DNA of 43,198 nucleotides, taken from NCBI RefSeq assembly GCF_000158815.1, contig NZ_GG657738.1:3780977-3824174 (forward strand), given 5' to 3'. This stretch comes from Micromonospora sp. ATCC 39149. GTDB lineage: Bacteria; Actinomycetota; Actinomycetes; Mycobacteriales; Micromonosporaceae. Position 1 is the first letter of the stretch, and each line of letters opens with the position of its first letter. Position numbers and translations under genes: made by a program. The notes beneath the pieces are model-generated. The model had not been told where the DNA came from. It made no database searches and saw nothing but the letters and a program-made list of their open reading frames with translations. Shown piece after piece: positions 14,127 through 24,498 of this stretch.

Positions 14127-16220
14127 TTACGCCCCCAGGCGGTCGAGGATCCAGGCGTTGACGAACGCCTCCTCGCGCCACGAGTCGTACCGGCCACTCG
14201 GGCCGCCGTGCCCGGCCCCCATCTCGGTCTTGAGCAGGTAGTCGCCCTGCGGGGCGACCGCCCGCAGCCGGGCGATCCACTTGGCCGGCTCGTGGTACAG
14301 CACCCGGGTGTCGTTGAGGCTGGTCACCGCGAGGATGGCCGGATAGTCCATCGGGGCCACGTTCTCGTACGGGGCGTACGACTTCATGTACGCGTACACC
14401 TCGGGGTCGTCGAGGGGGTTGCCCCACTCCTCCCACTCGGTGACGGTCAGCGGTAGCGACGGGTCGAGGATCGAGGTGAGCGGGTCGACGAAGGGCACCT
14501 GCGCGACGATGCCGGTGAACGCGTCCGGCGCGAGGTTGGCCACCGCGCCCATCAGCAGGCCCCCGGCCGAGGCGCCCCGGGCCACCAGCCGGTCGGCCGA
14601 CGTCCACCCGGACTTGACCAGGTGCCGGGCGCAGGCGACGAAGTCGGTGAAGGTGTTCTTCTTGGCCAGCATCTTGCCCTGGTCGTACCAGCGCCGGCCC
14701 AGCTCGCCGCCGCCGCGGATGTGCGCGACGGCGAAGACGACGCCCCGGTCCAGCAGGGAGAGGCGGGCGATGGAGAACCACGGGTCCATGCTCGCCTCGT
14801 ACGAGCCGTACCCGTAGATGACGCAGCCGGCGGAGCCGTCGCGGGGGGTGCCGGCGCGGCAGACCAGCGAGATCGGGACCCGGGTGCCGTCGTCGGCGAG
14901 TGCCCAGTCCCGGTGCTGCTCGTAGTCGGCCGGGTCGTACTCGCGGCCGTCCGGGCCGGGCCGGACCGGCTTGCGCCGGCGCAGGGTCAACTTTCGGGTG
15001 ACCAGGTCGTAGTCGTACACCGACTCGGGGGCGACAAGCGAGGCGTAGCGCAGCCGGACCTGCCGGGTGCGGTACTCCGGGTTGCTGTCCAGCCCGACGC
15101 TGTAGATCGGCTCGGGGAAGTCGATGTCGTGGCCGTCGCCGCCGCTGATTGGCAGCACCCGCAGCCCGGTCAGCCCGTTGCTGCGCAACGAGACGACCAG
15201 GTGGTCGGCGAACGCGTCCACCGACTCCAGCCGGGTGCCGGGGGAGTGCGGGATCAGCGGCACCCAGTCGCCGGGCGCGTCCGCCGAGGTGTACGCGAGC
15301 GCGAAGTCCTCGGCGTCGTCGTTGTGCAGGATGAGGAAGCGGTGCCCGTGGTGTTCGACGCTGTATTCCACGCCCTGCCGACGCGGCGCGACGAGCGCCG
15401 GCTCGCCGGTGGGGTTGCCGGCGGGGATGACCCGCACCTCGCTGGTGATCTTGCTGTGGATGTCGATGAGGACGAACTTCTCCGACCGGGTCAGCTCGAC
15501 GCCGACCCAGAAGCGCTCGTCGTTCTCCTGGTGGACCACGACGTCCTCGCTCGCCGGGGACCCGATCCGGTGCCGCCAGACCCGGTTGGGCCGCCAGGCG
15601 TCGTCGACGGTGACGTAGAACAGCACCGAGGCGTCCGCCGACCAGGCCGTGCCGTAGAAGGTGTCCGGCACCTCGTCGGCCAGCACCTCGCCGGTGGTCA
15701 GGTCCTTCACCCGCAGGGTGAACCGCTCGTCACCGCTGAAGTCCGTCGAGTACGCCAGCCAGCGCCCGTCGGGGCTGACGTCGAACGCGCCGAGGGAGAA
15801 GAAGTCGTGCCCCTCGGCGAGCAGGTTGCCGTCGAGCAGCACCTCCTCGCCGTCGAGGGGGGCACCGTCCACGCTGACCGGCGGCTCGGTCTCGCCGTCG
15901 CGGACCGCGCGTCGGCAGTGCACGCCGTACTGCTGGCCCTCGACCGTGCGGGTGTAGTACCAGTGACCGTCCTTGCGGACCGGCACCGACAGGTCGGTCT
16001 CCTGGGTGCGCCGACGCGTCTCCTCGAACAGGGTGGCCCGCAGTTCCGCCAGGTGTGCGGTGCGCGCCTCGGTGTACGCGTTCTCCGCCGTCAGATGGGC
16101 GATCGTCTCCGGGTCGTCCTTGGTGGCCAGCCAGGCGTACTCGTCGACGACGGTGTCGCCGTGGTGGGTGCGCTCGACGGGGATCCGCTTGGCGGCGGGC
16201 ACGGGGGTCTCGGTGGTCAC
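14127..16220 (-). CDS. S9 family prolyl oligopeptidase / oligopeptidase B
   Basis: 697 residues, usual length. The N-terminal seven-bladed beta-propeller (about 70-410) precedes the alpha/beta-hydrolase domain. The catalytic triad is visible: Ser551 in RGASAGGLLMG, Asp637 in TSLNDTRVLYHEP, and His671 in GAGHGGPSGR. The sequence GYGSYEASMDPWFSIARLSL and RGGGELGRRWYDQGK are oligopeptidase B-like. It cleaves short peptides, probably after basic residues, in the cytoplasm; no signal peptide is seen. The GTG at 16220 is chosen because TAACCT lies 7 nt upstream, indicating a leaderless message, and no ribosome site exists. Confidence 0.93.
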   Translation of the reverse strand: MTTETPVPAAKRIPVERTHHGDTVVDEYAWLATKDDPETIAHLTAENAYTEARTAHLAELRATLFEETRRRTQETDLSVPVRKDGHWYYTRTVEGQQYGVHCRRAVRDGETEPPVSVDGAPLDGEEVLLDGNLLAEGHDFFSLGAFDVSPDGRWLAYSTDFSGDERFTLRVKDLTTGEVLADEVPDTFYGTAWSADASVLFYVTVDDAWRPNRVWRHRIGSPASEDVVVHQENDERFWVGVELTRSEKFVLIDIHSKITSEVRVIPAGNPTGEPALVAPRRQGVEYSVEHHGHRFLILHNDDAEDFALAYTSADAPGDWVPLIPHSPGTRLESVDAFADHLVVSLRSNGLTGLRVLPISGGDGHDIDFPEPIYSVGLDSNPEYRTRQVRLRYASLVAPESVYDYDLVTRKLTLRRRKPVRPGPDGREYDPADYEQHRDWALADDGTRVPISLVCRAGTPRDGSAGCVIYGYGSYEASMDPWFSIARLSLLDRGVVFAVAHIRGGGELGRRWYDQGKMLAKKNTFTDFVACARHLVKSGWTSADRLVARGASAGGLLMGAVANLAPDAFTGIVAQVPFVDPLTSILDPSLPLTVTEWEEWGNPLDDPEVYAYMKSYAPYENVAPMDYPAILAVTSLNDTRVLYHEPAKWIARLRAVAPQGDYLLKTEMGAGHGGPSGRYDSWREEAFVNAWILDRLGA

Positions 16221-16227
16221 GCCGGTC

Positions 16228-16233
16228 AGGTTA
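16228..16233 (-). promoter_or_regulatory. -10 element of S9 peptidase gene, leaderless
   Basis: TAACCT on the minus strand ends 7 nt before the GTG start at 16220. No recognisable -35 is present. It supports this start codon and a leaderless mRNA. Confidence 0.45.
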
Positions 16234-16296
16234 CCGGCCGCCGGGGTTCCGGTACCCGCCCGTCGAGATCGACGCCCCGCGCGTCGACTCGGTGAG

Positions 16297-16325
16297 GCGA
16301 CCGAGTGTTCGAACACATGTACGAT
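16297..16325 (+). promoter_or_regulatory. LexA-like SOS box overlapping a leaderless -10
   Basis: TCGAACACATGTACGA (16309-16324) differs at one base from TCGAAC-N4-GTTCGA. It overlaps TACGAT (16320-16325), which lies 7 nt before the ATG of the FAD oxidase. GCGACC (16297-16302) is a possible weak -35 at 17 bp. The arrangement mirrors the box at 787-802. Confidence 0.55.
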
Positions 16326-16332
16326 TGCCGCC

Positions 16333-17691
16333 ATGGCGGCAGCAGCGTGGTCCATCGACCGATCCAGGGCAGTGGGCATCACCCGTCGGCTGGCGGAGAT
16401 CTGCGGCCCGCCCTTCGCGCGGTTGGGCGGGGCGGCAGACGAGGTCGCCGGTGAGCCGGCCCGGTGGGTGGCGGTGCCCGGCGCCGAGCAGGCCGCGGCC
16501 GAGGTGCTGCGGCTGGCCGCCGCCCACGACCTGACGGTGGTGCCCCGGGGCGCCGGCACGAAGATCGACTGGGGCGCCGCCCCCGACCACGTCGACATCA
16601 TGCTCGACACCGGCCGGCTGGCCGGGATCTGTCACCGGCCGCCGGACGCCGGCGTGGCCGAGATCGGCGCGGGCACGCCGCTGCGGGCGGTCCAGGCGAC
16701 CCTGGAACGGTCGGGGCTGCGGCTGGCCCTCGACGCGCCCTCGCCCGGGGCGACCGTCGGCGGGGTGCTGGCCGCCGACGAGTCCGGCCCGCTGCGGCAC
16801 CGGCACGGCAGCCCCTGCGAGCAGCTTGTCGGCGTGCGCTACCTGGCCGCCAGCGGCGAGCTGATCAGCGCGGGCGGCGGCGCGCCCGGCCTGGAGTTGG
16901 CCCGACTGCTGTGCGGTTCGCAGGGCGGCCTCGGCGTGCTGGTCTCGGCCACCCTGCGGGTGCAGCCCGTGCCGGCCAGCCGGGCCTGGGTCACCCGTCC
17001 GGTGTGGAGCCCGCTGGAGGTCGACGGCCTGGTCCGGGAGGTGCTCGCCGCCCGGCTGGACCCGGCGGCCGTCGAGCTGGACCTGCCGGCCCGGGCGAAC
17101 CGGGTGCGCCCGCCGCTGCACCCGGACGCCCCGGAGGCTCTCGCCCGGGCCCGCCACCCCTCCATGTTCCGGCGCACGGTGGTCCCGGCCGGGGCGGGCA
17201 GCCTGACCGTGCTGCTGGAGGGCGGCCCCGTCGACGTCGCCGAACGCGCCGACGGGCTGTGCGGCCTGCTGGGCGACGAGGCGACAATCGACCACTCGGC
17301 CCCGCAGTGGTGGCGGCGCTACCCGTTCGGGCTCGGCGAGACGGCGCTGCGCATCGAGGTGCCGATCACCGACCTGCACGCCGCCGTCTACGCGCTGCGC
17401 GACGCGGCCGGGGGCCCGGTGCCGGTCCGCGGCTCCGCCGGCCAGGGCGTGCTGCACGCGGCGCTGCCCGGCAGCCTGCCCGCCGAGCGGGTGGCGTCCA
17501 TCGTCGCCGGGGTGCGCGCCGTGCTGCTCGCCCGGCGTGGCCGGTGCGTGGTGGTCGCCGCGCCGCCAGCGGTGCGCGAGTCGGTCGACCTGTGGGGCGA
17601 GCTGACCTCCCTGCCCCGACTGCGGGCGGCCAAGGAATACCTGGACCCGCACCAGCGCCTGGCTCCGGGCCGCCTTCCCGGCGGCCTTTGA
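16333..17691 (+). CDS. FAD-binding oxidase, GlcE/glycolate oxidase subunit-like
   Basis: 452 residues. The PCMH-type FAD domain occupies about 40-220, with TVVPRGAGTKIDWG (pyrophosphate-binding loop), AEIGAGTPLRAVQATL, SPGATVGGVLAADESGPLRH and RYLAASGELISAGG, continuing LLCGSQGGLGVLVSATLRVQ. This pattern matches the GlcE subunit of glycolate oxidase and related 2-hydroxyacid dehydrogenases. The C-terminal half carries a cap-like region and ends with EYLDPHQRLAPGRLPGG, as in FAD-linked oxidases. No GlcD or GlcF partner is adjacent, so it may act alone or with distant subunits. The promoter carries a LexA-like box, which is unexpected for such an enzyme. Substrate unknown. Confidence 0.85.
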   Translation: MAAAAWSIDRSRAVGITRRLAEICGPPFARLGGAADEVAGEPARWVAVPGAEQAAAEVLRLAAAHDLTVVPRGAGTKIDWGAAPDHVDIMLDTGRLAGICHRPPDAGVAEIGAGTPLRAVQATLERSGLRLALDAPSPGATVGGVLAADESGPLRHRHGSPCEQLVGVRYLAASGELISAGGGAPGLELARLLCGSQGGLGVLVSATLRVQPVPASRAWVTRPVWSPLEVDGLVREVLAARLDPAAVELDLPARANRVRPPLHPDAPEALARARHPSMFRRTVVPAGAGSLTVLLEGGPVDVAERADGLCGLLGDEATIDHSAPQWWRRYPFGLGETALRIEVPITDLHAAVYALRDAAGGPVPVRGSAGQGVLHAALPGSLPAERVASIVAGVRAVLLARRGRCVVVAAPPAVRESVDLWGELTSLPRLRAAKEYLDPHQRLAPGRLPGGL

Positions 17692-17767
17692 GCGCCCCGC
17701 GCGGCCTGGCTGGCCCCGCCCGGCCGCCGGCGCTCGCCCAGCGCGCCTGCAGGTCGTGCCGATGGGG

Positions 17768-19849
17768 TCAGCGGCGGTCGTTGCGCAGCACCAGGATCGC
17801 GATGTCGTCGCGGGGCGTCTCGGCCGAGAACCCGAGCGCCGTCGAGCGCAGCCGGGCGGCCACCACGTCGGCCGAGTACCCGGCCAGCGGCGCGGCCGAC
17901 TCGCGCAGCCGCTCCGTGCCGAAGAACTCCCGGCCGCGTCGGCGCTCGGTCACCCCGTCGGTGTAGAAGATCAACGAATCTCCGGGGGCCAGGGTGAGCT
18001 CGGCGGCCGGCGAGGTGATCGTGTCGAGCAGGCCGAGCGCGGTGCCGCCGGCACCGACGAACGTGGCCCCGTCGCCGACCCGCAGCAGCACCGGGCGGTC
18101 GTGGCCGGCCAGGTGCAGGGACACGTCGAGTTGGTCGCCCTCGCCCGGCCCGACGGCCGCCAGCGCGAGCGTGCAGTAGCGCCCGCCGCCCCGATCGACC
18201 AGCGTCTCGTTGAGCCGTCCGAGCGCCTCCGGCAGCGGCTTGCCGTCGCTGACCAGCACCCGGATGACGTCCCGGACCAGCCCGGTGACGGCCGCCGCCT
18301 CGACCCCCTTGCCGGACACGTCGCCGACCACCACGAGCCAGCGCCCGTCGGGCAGCGGAAGCACGTCGTAGAAGTCGCCGCCCACCTCGGCGTCGTCGCC
18401 GGTCGGCTCGTACTCGGCGGCGAAGCCGATGCCGTCGACCACCGGCAGGACCGGCGGCAGCAGCGACCGCTGAAGGGTCTGCGCCACCCGCCGCCGCTCG
18501 GCGTGGATACGGGCGTTCTCGATGGCCAGGGCGGCCCGCCGGGCCATGTCCTCCAGCACGGCGACCTCGTCCGGGTCGTGCCGGTGCCGCTGGTGGCGGC
18601 CCACGGCGAGGGTGCCCAGCCGCTGCCCGCGCGCCACCAGCGGGACGGCGAAGCCCTCCATCGGCCCGCCCAACGGCACCTGCGATCCGAGCCGGGACGC
18701 CTCGCGTAGCCGGGACTGCACCGAGTCCGGCCCGGTTTCCTGGAGCACCTTGTGTAGCTGCGGCAGCACCGTCTCGTCGGCATGGGTGGCCGCCGCGAGC
18801 CTCAGCCGCCCCCACTCGTCGGACGTGTGCACCGCGCACCACTGCCCGAGGCGGGGGACCACGAGCTGCGGGATCAGCACCATCGTCAGCTCGACGTCCA
18901 GGGACTGGGCGAGCAGCTCGCCCGCCTCGGCCAGGAAGGTCAGCCAGGCCTGCCGGCGGACGTCGGCGCGGCGCAGCCGGTCGTTCTCCAGGTGCAGCGA
19001 GAGCCGCTCGGCGGTCAGCACCGCGAGCGGTCGCGCGTACGTCGAGGGAGCGGCGTCCAGCTCCAGCTCCCCGGCGTACGGCCGGTGCACCGCCAGCGGC
19101 ACCCGCAGCAGCTCGTTGCCGGCGCGGGGGGTGCGGCCGTACCGGGCCAGGACCTGCCGGCCCAGCCCGTCGCCCCGGTCCAGTCGGACGAGGCCGCCGG
19201 CCGCGCCGACCATCTCGGCGAGCCGGGTGAGCAGTTCGGTGGCGAAGTCCGGTAGCGGATCGTCGGCGTACTGGTCGGGGGCGGTCTGCATCAGCTCGCT
19301 CATCGCCCCGGCGCTGGGCCCCAGGTGCTCCCCGTCGGCGATCGACATCGGCGTGCCCCCGGCGGCGCCGGCCTGGGGGCCGGCGGCGATCCGCTGCCCA
19401 TCGGCGGCGCCGGGCCGGTCCAGCCGGAACCACACCCCCTTGCCGGTGGGCAGGTAGGTGGTGCCCCACCGGCTGGCGAAGTGATCCACCAGCAGCAGCC
19501 CCCGGCCGCGCTCGGAGACCTCGTCGATCTTGGAGGTGTCGTTGCGTACGCCGACGGTCAGCTCGTCGACCGAGCCGGCGGCGAAGTCGGAGACCGTCAC
19601 GGTGACCCCGACGTCGTCGGCGACGACCTCGATGTCCAGTTCGGTGCGGGCGTGCTCGACGGCGTTGGTGGTCAGCTCGGTGGTGAGCAGCAGAGCCTCG
19701 CTGAGCAGGTCGTCGAGGCGCGCGGCGGCGAGCACCGACCGGACCAGGGCACGCGCGGCGGCCGGCGTCCGCCGGTCGGCGGGCAGCCGTATCCGCCGGA
19801 CGCGCTCGTCCGGACTGTCGAAGGCCGCCGGCCCCGCCTCCGCTGACAC
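17768..19849 (-). CDS. OsaC-like multidomain protein: RsbW-like ATPase, GAF, PP2C
   Basis: 693 residues from the GTG at 19849, which has GGAGG 8 nt upstream; the GTG at 19864 lacks this. Residues about 15-135 are an RsbW-type GHKL kinase (LLLTTELTTNAVEHA, VSDFAAGS, then ERGRGLLLVDHFA), followed by GAF-like regions (about 190-430) and a SpoIIE/RsbU PP2C domain (about 455-690: TLQRSLLPPVLP, EVGGDFYDVLPLP, VVGDVSGKGVEAA, FYTDGVTERR). This order and the divergent placement next to a poly-HAMP kinase and response regulator match OsaC of Streptomyces coelicolor, which brings SigB activity back to baseline after osmotic stress. Orthology is inferred from architecture and context. No sigma factor is encoded beside it. 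Confidence 0.82.
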   Translation of the reverse strand: MSAEAGPAAFDSPDERVRRIRLPADRRTPAAARALVRSVLAAARLDDLLSEALLLTTELTTNAVEHARTELDIEVVADDVGVTVTVSDFAAGSVDELTVGVRNDTSKIDEVSERGRGLLLVDHFASRWGTTYLPTGKGVWFRLDRPGAADGQRIAAGPQAGAAGGTPMSIADGEHLGPSAGAMSELMQTAPDQYADDPLPDFATELLTRLAEMVGAAGGLVRLDRGDGLGRQVLARYGRTPRAGNELLRVPLAVHRPYAGELELDAAPSTYARPLAVLTAERLSLHLENDRLRRADVRRQAWLTFLAEAGELLAQSLDVELTMVLIPQLVVPRLGQWCAVHTSDEWGRLRLAAATHADETVLPQLHKVLQETGPDSVQSRLREASRLGSQVPLGGPMEGFAVPLVARGQRLGTLAVGRHQRHRHDPDEVAVLEDMARRAALAIENARIHAERRRVAQTLQRSLLPPVLPVVDGIGFAAEYEPTGDDAEVGGDFYDVLPLPDGRWLVVVGDVSGKGVEAAAVTGLVRDVIRVLVSDGKPLPEALGRLNETLVDRGGGRYCTLALAAVGPGEGDQLDVSLHLAGHDRPVLLRVGDGATFVGAGGTALGLLDTITSPAAELTLAPGDSLIFYTDGVTERRRGREFFGTERLRESAAPLAGYSADVVAARLRSTALGFSAETPRDDIAILVLRNDRR

Positions 19850-20044
19850 CTCCGTATCCTCCACTGCGCCCGGCCCCAAGCCAAGCCGATCCGGCGGTCG
19901 GAGCCCGTGGCGCGCGCGGGGCCGGTGCCGGTGCCGCCGTCGTGCCGGCCTGTGGCGGGCAGAGGGGTTGCGCCGGCCCCGGGCCGGCGGGCGGGTGTGG
20001 CCGCGTCGGCCCTGGTCGGCGGGCGTGGCGGGCGCGCGTGCGGC

Positions 20045-20072
20045 ATGACACCGTCGTCCAGGCGGGCACAAT
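20045..20072 (+). promoter_or_regulatory. Candidate promoter of the poly-HAMP kinase gene
   Basis: ATGACA (20045-20050), a 16-bp spacer and CACAAT (20067-20072) lie about 60 nt before the ATG at 20131, which has its own GAGGAA ribosome site. The rest of the interval 19850-20130 is GC-rich without other clear signals. Confidence 0.35.
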
Positions 20073-20130
20073 GATGAGACGGCCGGTGCGTCGACGGGGC
20101 GCCGGCGGCCCCCGAAAAGCGAGGAATGCG

Positions 20131-23100
20131 ATGACCACGGCGAAACACCCGGTAGCCGCGGACCCGTCCGCGCCGGACCCGTCCGCCCTGCTCCGCGAGT
20201 TGACGGCGGCGTTGCGCCGGGTGCGCGGTGGCGACCTGAAGGTGCGGCTGCCCCGCCGGGCGGGTGGGGCCGGCGAGGTGGCGGACGCGTTCAACGACGT
20301 GGTGGCCCTCCAGGAGCGGCAGCACCTCGACCTGCGCCGGATCAGCCGGGTCGTCGGCCGGGACGGCCGGCTCACCCAGCGCCTGGACGAGGAGGGGCTG
20401 GAGGGTTCCTGGGCGGAGGGCCACCGGGCGGTCAACTCGCTGATCGACGACCTGGGCCGCCCGACCACCGAGATCGCCCGGGTGATCGTGGCCGTGGCCG
20501 ACGGCGACCTTTCCCAGCACATGGCGCTGGAGATCGACGGTCGCCCGCTGCGCGGCGAGTACCTGCGGATCGGTCGGACGGTCAACACGATGGTCGACCA
20601 GCTCTCGTCCTTCTCCAACGAGGTGACCCGGGTGGCCCGGGAGGTGGGCACCGAGGGCAAGCTGGGCGGCCAGGCCGACGTGCGCGGGGTGGCCGGCACC
20701 TGGAAGGACCTCACCGACTCGGTGAACACCATGGCGTCGAACCTGACCGGCCAGGTGCGGTCGATCTCCCAGGTGGCGACGGCGGTGGCGAAGGGCGATC
20801 TGTCGCAGAAGATCACGGTCGGGGCACGCGGCGAGGTCGCCGAGTTGGCCTACACGATCAACTCGCTCACCGACACGCTGCGTCTCTTCGCCGAGCAGGT
20901 GACCCGGGTGGCCCGGGAGGTGGGCACCGAGGGCAAGCTGGGCGGCCAGGCCGACGTGCCGAATGTCGCCGGCACCTGGAAGGACCTGACCGACAGCGTC
21001 AACTCGATGGCGTCGAACCTGACCGCCCAGGTGCGCAACATCGCCCAGGTCTCGACGGCCGTCGCCCGGGGTGACCTGTCGCAGAAGATCACCGTCGCCG
21101 CGCAGGGCGAGATCCTGGAGCTGAAGGACACCGTGAACACGATGGTGGATCAGCTCAGCTCGTTCGCCGACGAGGTGACGCGGGTGGCGCGCGAGGTGGG
21201 CATCGAGGGCAAGCTGGGCGGTCAGGCCCAGGTGCGCGGCGTCTCCGGCACCTGGCGCGACCTCACGGAGAACGTCAACCAGCTCGCCGGCAACCTGACC
21301 AGCCAGGTGCGCAACATCTCGCAGGTTTCGACGGCCGTGGCGAAGGGCGACCTGAGCCAGAAGATCACGGTGGACGCGCAGGGCGAGATCCTGGAGCTGA
21401 AGAACACCGTGAACACGATGGTGGATCAGCTCAGCTCGTTCGCCGACGAGGTGACCCGCGTGGCGCGCGAGGTGGGCACCGAGGGCAAGCTGGGTGGTCA
21501 GGCCCAGGTCAAGGGCGTCCTGGGTACGTGGCGGGACCTGACGGACAACGTGAACTCGATGGCGTCGAACCTGACGTCGCAGGTGCGCAACATCGCCTCG
21601 GTCACCACGGCGGTGGCGAAGGGTGACCTGTCGCAGAAGATCACGGTGGATGCCCGGGGCGAGATCCTGGAGCTGAAGTCGACGGTGAACACGATGGTGG
21701 ATCAGCTCAGCTCGTTCGCCGACGAGGTGACGCGGGTGGCCCGGGAGGTGGGCACCGAGGGCAAGCTGGGCGGCCAGGCCCAGGTGCGCGGCGTGGCCGG
21801 CACCTGGCGGGACCTGACGGACAACGTGAACTCGATGGCGTCGAACCTGACCGCCCAGGTGCGCAACATCGCCCAGGTCTCGACGGCCGTCGCGAAGGGT
21901 GACCTGTCGCAGAAGATCACGGTGGATGCCCGGGGCGAGATCCTGGAGCTGAAGTCGACGGTGAACACGATGGTGGATCAGCTCAGCTCGTTCGCCGACG
22001 AGGTGACGCGGGTGGCCCGGGAGGTGGGCACCGAGGGAAAGCTGGGCGGTCAGGCCCAGGTCAAGGGCGTCTCGGGTACGTGGCGGGCCCTGACGGACAA
22101 CGTCAACTCGATGGGGTCGAACCTGACGTCGCAGGTGCGCAACATCGCCTCGGTCACCACGGCGGTGGCGAAGGGTGACCTGTCGCAAAAGATCACGGTG
22201 GACGCGCAGGGCGAGATCCTGGAGCTGAAGAACACCGTCAACACGATGGTGGACCAGCTCCGGTCGTTCGCCGACGAGGTGACCCGCGTGGGCCGCGAGG
22301 TCGGCATCGAGGGCAAGTTGGGTGCCCAGGCCCAGGTGAAGGGCGTCTCGGGCACCTGGCGGGACCTGACGGAGAACGTCAACCAGCTTGCCTCGACGCT
22401 CACCACCCAGCTACGGGCCATCGCCCAGGTGTCGACCTCGGTGACCCGGGGCGACCTGACCCAGCGGATCACGGTCGAGGCGCAGGGTGAGGTCGCCGAC
22501 CTGAAGGACAACATCAACCAGATGATCGTCACCCTCCGGGAGACGACGAAGAAGAACGCCGAGCAGGGCTGGCTGGACTCGAACCTGGCCCGGATCGGCG
22601 GTCTGCTCCAGGGGCAGCGGGACCTCGGCGAGGTCTGCCGAATGATCATGATGGAGGTGACCCCGCTGGTCGACGCGCAGCTCGGCGCGTTCTTCCTGGC
22701 GGACACCTCCGACGGCAGCATGCGGCTGCGGCTGACGGCCTCGTACGGCTACGTGGCCCGGGGGCACGACGTCACGTTCGGGCCGGGTGAGGGGCTGGTG
22801 GGGCAGGCCGCACTCTCCCGCCGGACCATCCGGGTGAGCGCGTCGCCGAACGGCCGGCTCACCCTGCGCTCCGGGCTGGCCAACACCCCACCGGCCGACC
22901 TGGTGGTGCTTCCCGTCCTGTTCGAGGGCGAGCTGCTCGGCGTGATCGAGTTCGCCAGCGTGGCGGCCTTCCCCGAGCTGCACCTGACGTTCCTGGAGCG
23001 GCTGGTGCTGACCATCGGCGTGGCGGTCAACACCATCCAGGCCAACCGGCGCACGGAGGAACTGCTGGCCCAGTCCCAGCGGCTGGCCCACGAGCTCCAG

Positions 23101-24498
23101 GAGCAGTCGGCCGAGTTGCAGCGCACCAACGCCGAGCTGGAGGACAAGGCCCAACTCCTGTCGGAGCAGAAGGCGAACATCGAGACCCAGAACCGGGAGA
23201 TCGAGCTGGCCCGGCTCGGCCTGGAGGACAAGGCGCAGCAGCTCACCCGGGCGTCGGCGTACAAGTCGGAGTTCCTGGCCAACATGAGCCACGAGCTGCG
23301 TACGCCGCTGAACTCGCTGCTGCTGCTCGCCCGGCTGCTGGCGGAGAACTCGGAGCAGAACCTCACCCCGAAGCAGATCGAGTTCGCCCGGACCATCCAC
23401 GGCTCCGGCTCGGACCTGCTGCGCCTGATCGACGACATCCTCGACCTGTCGAAGATCGAGGCGGGCCGGATGGACGTCGAGCCGACCGAGGTCCAGTTCG
23501 CCGAGATCCGGGGGTACGTCGAGCAGGCGTTCGCCCCGCAGGCGGAGGAGAAGGGCCTCGACTTCCAGGTGCTGCTCGCCAAGGAGCTGCCCCCGGCGCT
23601 GGTCACCGACGCGCAGCGGTTGCAGCAGATTCTGCGCAACCTGCTCTCCAACGCGGTGAAGTTCACCGACAGCGGCGCGGTGACGCTGCGCATCGCCCCG
23701 GCCCCCGAGAACGTCGTCTTCGACGTCCCGGCGCTGATCAACGCCCGGCAGGTGATCGCCTTCACGGTGATCGACACGGGCATCGGCATCTCGGACGACA
23801 AGCTGTCGCTGATCTTCGAGGCGTTCCAGCAGGCGGACGGGACGACCAGCCGCCGCTACGGCGGCACCGGGCTGGGGCTGTCGATCAGCCGGGACCTGGC
23901 CCGCCTGCTCGGCGGCTCGATCACGGTCAGCTCCGCGCCCGGGGAGGGCTCCACCTTTACTCTCTACGTACCGGAGGTGCTGGCGCCGGACGCGGTGGTC
24001 GCGCCGGCACCGCCCTCGCCGGCCCGGGCGGGCCTGCCGTCGTCGCTGCTCATGCCCCCATTGGCGCTGTCGGAGCCGGCCGAGACGCCGGCCACCCGCC
24101 GGCTGGAGGGCGTCAACGTGCTGATCATCGACGACGACGTGCGGAACGTCTTCGCGCTCACCAGCGCATTGGAGTTGCACGGTATGACCGTGTTGTACTC
24201 GGATAACGGCGCGGACGGGGTTCGCCTGTTGGCCGAGCATCCGGAGGTGGACGTCGTGCTGATGGACGCGATGATGCCCGACCAGGACGGATACGAGACG
24301 ACGCGGCAGATCCGGCGTAACCACCACTTCGCCGACCTCCCGATCGTCTTCCTGACCGCGAAGGCGATGCCCGGGGACCGCGAGTCCGCGCTCGTGGCGG
24401 GAGGCAGCGACTACATCACCAAACCGGTCGACCTGGACGAGCTGATCGAGCTGATGGCGTCCTGGGTGAGCGGCAGCCGAGGCGAGGAGATTTCGTGA
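20131..24498 (+). CDS. osaA: OsaA-like cytosolic hybrid histidine kinase with HAMP repeats
   Basis: 1455 residues; GAGGAA lies 6 nt before the ATG. No membrane helix occurs. An N-terminal HAMP-like region leads into seven copies of a 92-residue unit ([18 protein letters not shown] at residues 164, 256, 348, 440, 532, 624 and 716). A GAF domain (about 820-960), a coiled coil, HisKA with [10 protein letters not shown] (His1054), HATPase_c ([23 protein letters not shown]) and a C-terminal receiver with Asp1379 ([13 protein letters not shown]) follow. The repeat unit closely resembles that of fungal group III (Nik1/Os-1) osmosensing kinases. In Streptomyces the equivalent OsaA works with OsaB in osmoadaptation. 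The next gene overlaps by 4 nt and is a response regulator; gene symbol by analogy. Confidence 0.85.
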   Translation: MTTAKHPVAADPSAPDPSALLRELTAALRRVRGGDLKVRLPRRAGGAGEVADAFNDVVALQERQHLDLRRISRVVGRDGRLTQRLDEEGLEGSWAEGHRAVNSLIDDLGRPTTEIARVIVAVADGDLSQHMALEIDGRPLRGEYLRIGRTVNTMVDQLSSFSNEVTRVAREVGTEGKLGGQADVRGVAGTWKDLTDSVNTMASNLTGQVRSISQVATAVAKGDLSQKITVGARGEVAELAYTINSLTDTLRLFAEQVTRVAREVGTEGKLGGQADVPNVAGTWKDLTDSVNSMASNLTAQVRNIAQVSTAVARGDLSQKITVAAQGEILELKDTVNTMVDQLSSFADEVTRVAREVGIEGKLGGQAQVRGVSGTWRDLTENVNQLAGNLTSQVRNISQVSTAVAKGDLSQKITVDAQGEILELKNTVNTMVDQLSSFADEVTRVAREVGTEGKLGGQAQVKGVLGTWRDLTDNVNSMASNLTSQVRNIASVTTAVAKGDLSQKITVDARGEILELKSTVNTMVDQLSSFADEVTRVAREVGTEGKLGGQAQVRGVAGTWRDLTDNVNSMASNLTAQVRNIAQVSTAVAKGDLSQKITVDARGEILELKSTVNTMVDQLSSFADEVTRVAREVGTEGKLGGQAQVKGVSGTWRALTDNVNSMGSNLTSQVRNIASVTTAVAKGDLSQKITVDAQGEILELKNTVNTMVDQLRSFADEVTRVGREVGIEGKLGAQAQVKGVSGTWRDLTENVNQLASTLTTQLRAIAQVSTSVTRGDLTQRITVEAQGEVADLKDNINQMIVTLRETTKKNAEQGWLDSNLARIGGLLQGQRDLGEVCRMIMMEVTPLVDAQLGAFFLADTSDGSMRLRLTASYGYVARGHDVTFGPGEGLVGQAALSRRTIRVSASPNGRLTLRSGLANTPPADLVVLPVLFEGELLGVIEFASVAAFPELHLTFLERLVLTIGVAVNTIQANRRTEELLAQSQRLAHELQEQSAELQRTNAELEDKAQLLSEQKANIETQNREIELARLGLEDKAQQLTRASAYKSEFLANMSHELRTPLNSLLLLARLLAENSEQNLTPKQIEFARTIHGSGSDLLRLIDDILDLSKIEAGRMDVEPTEVQFAEIRGYVEQAFAPQAEEKGLDFQVLLAKELPPALVTDAQRLQQILRNLLSNAVKFTDSGAVTLRIAPAPENVVFDVPALINARQVIAFTVIDTGIGISDDKLSLIFEAFQQADGTTSRRYGGTGLGLSISRDLARLLGGSITVSSAPGEGSTFTLYVPEVLAPDAVVAPAPPSPARAGLPSSLLMPPLALSEPAETPATRRLEGVNVLIIDDDVRNVFALTSALELHGMTVLYSDNGADGVRLLAEHPEVDVVLMDAMMPDQDGYETTRQIRRNHHFADLPIVFLTAKAMPGDRESALVAGGSDYITKPVDLDELIELMASWVSGSRGEEIS
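20590..22512 (+). repeat. Seven tandem 276-bp HAMP-coding repeats
   Basis: Equivalent positions recur exactly every 276 bp (GAG codons at 20620, 20896, 21172, 21448, 21724, 22000, 22276). Copies around 21617-21760 and 21893-22036 are identical over about 140 bp. The identity at third positions exceeds what protein constraint needs and points to recent duplication or gene conversion. Confidence 0.95.

Noticed and set aside
14622..16295. Long plus-strand frame opposite the S9 peptidase
   Set aside because: Valine/aspartate-rich low-complexity translation mirrors the peptidase codons; the catalytic triad on the other strand decides.
19672..22188. Long open frame antisense to the poly-HAMP kinase and into the OsaC-like gene
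   Set aside because: Histidine- and arginine-rich composition repeating with the 276-bp period shows that it is the mirror of the kinase repeats; no start signal or family.
20590..22512. Regularly spaced repeats considered as a CRISPR-like array
   Set aside because: The whole 276-bp unit repeats and is coding; there are no unique spacers and no cas genes.
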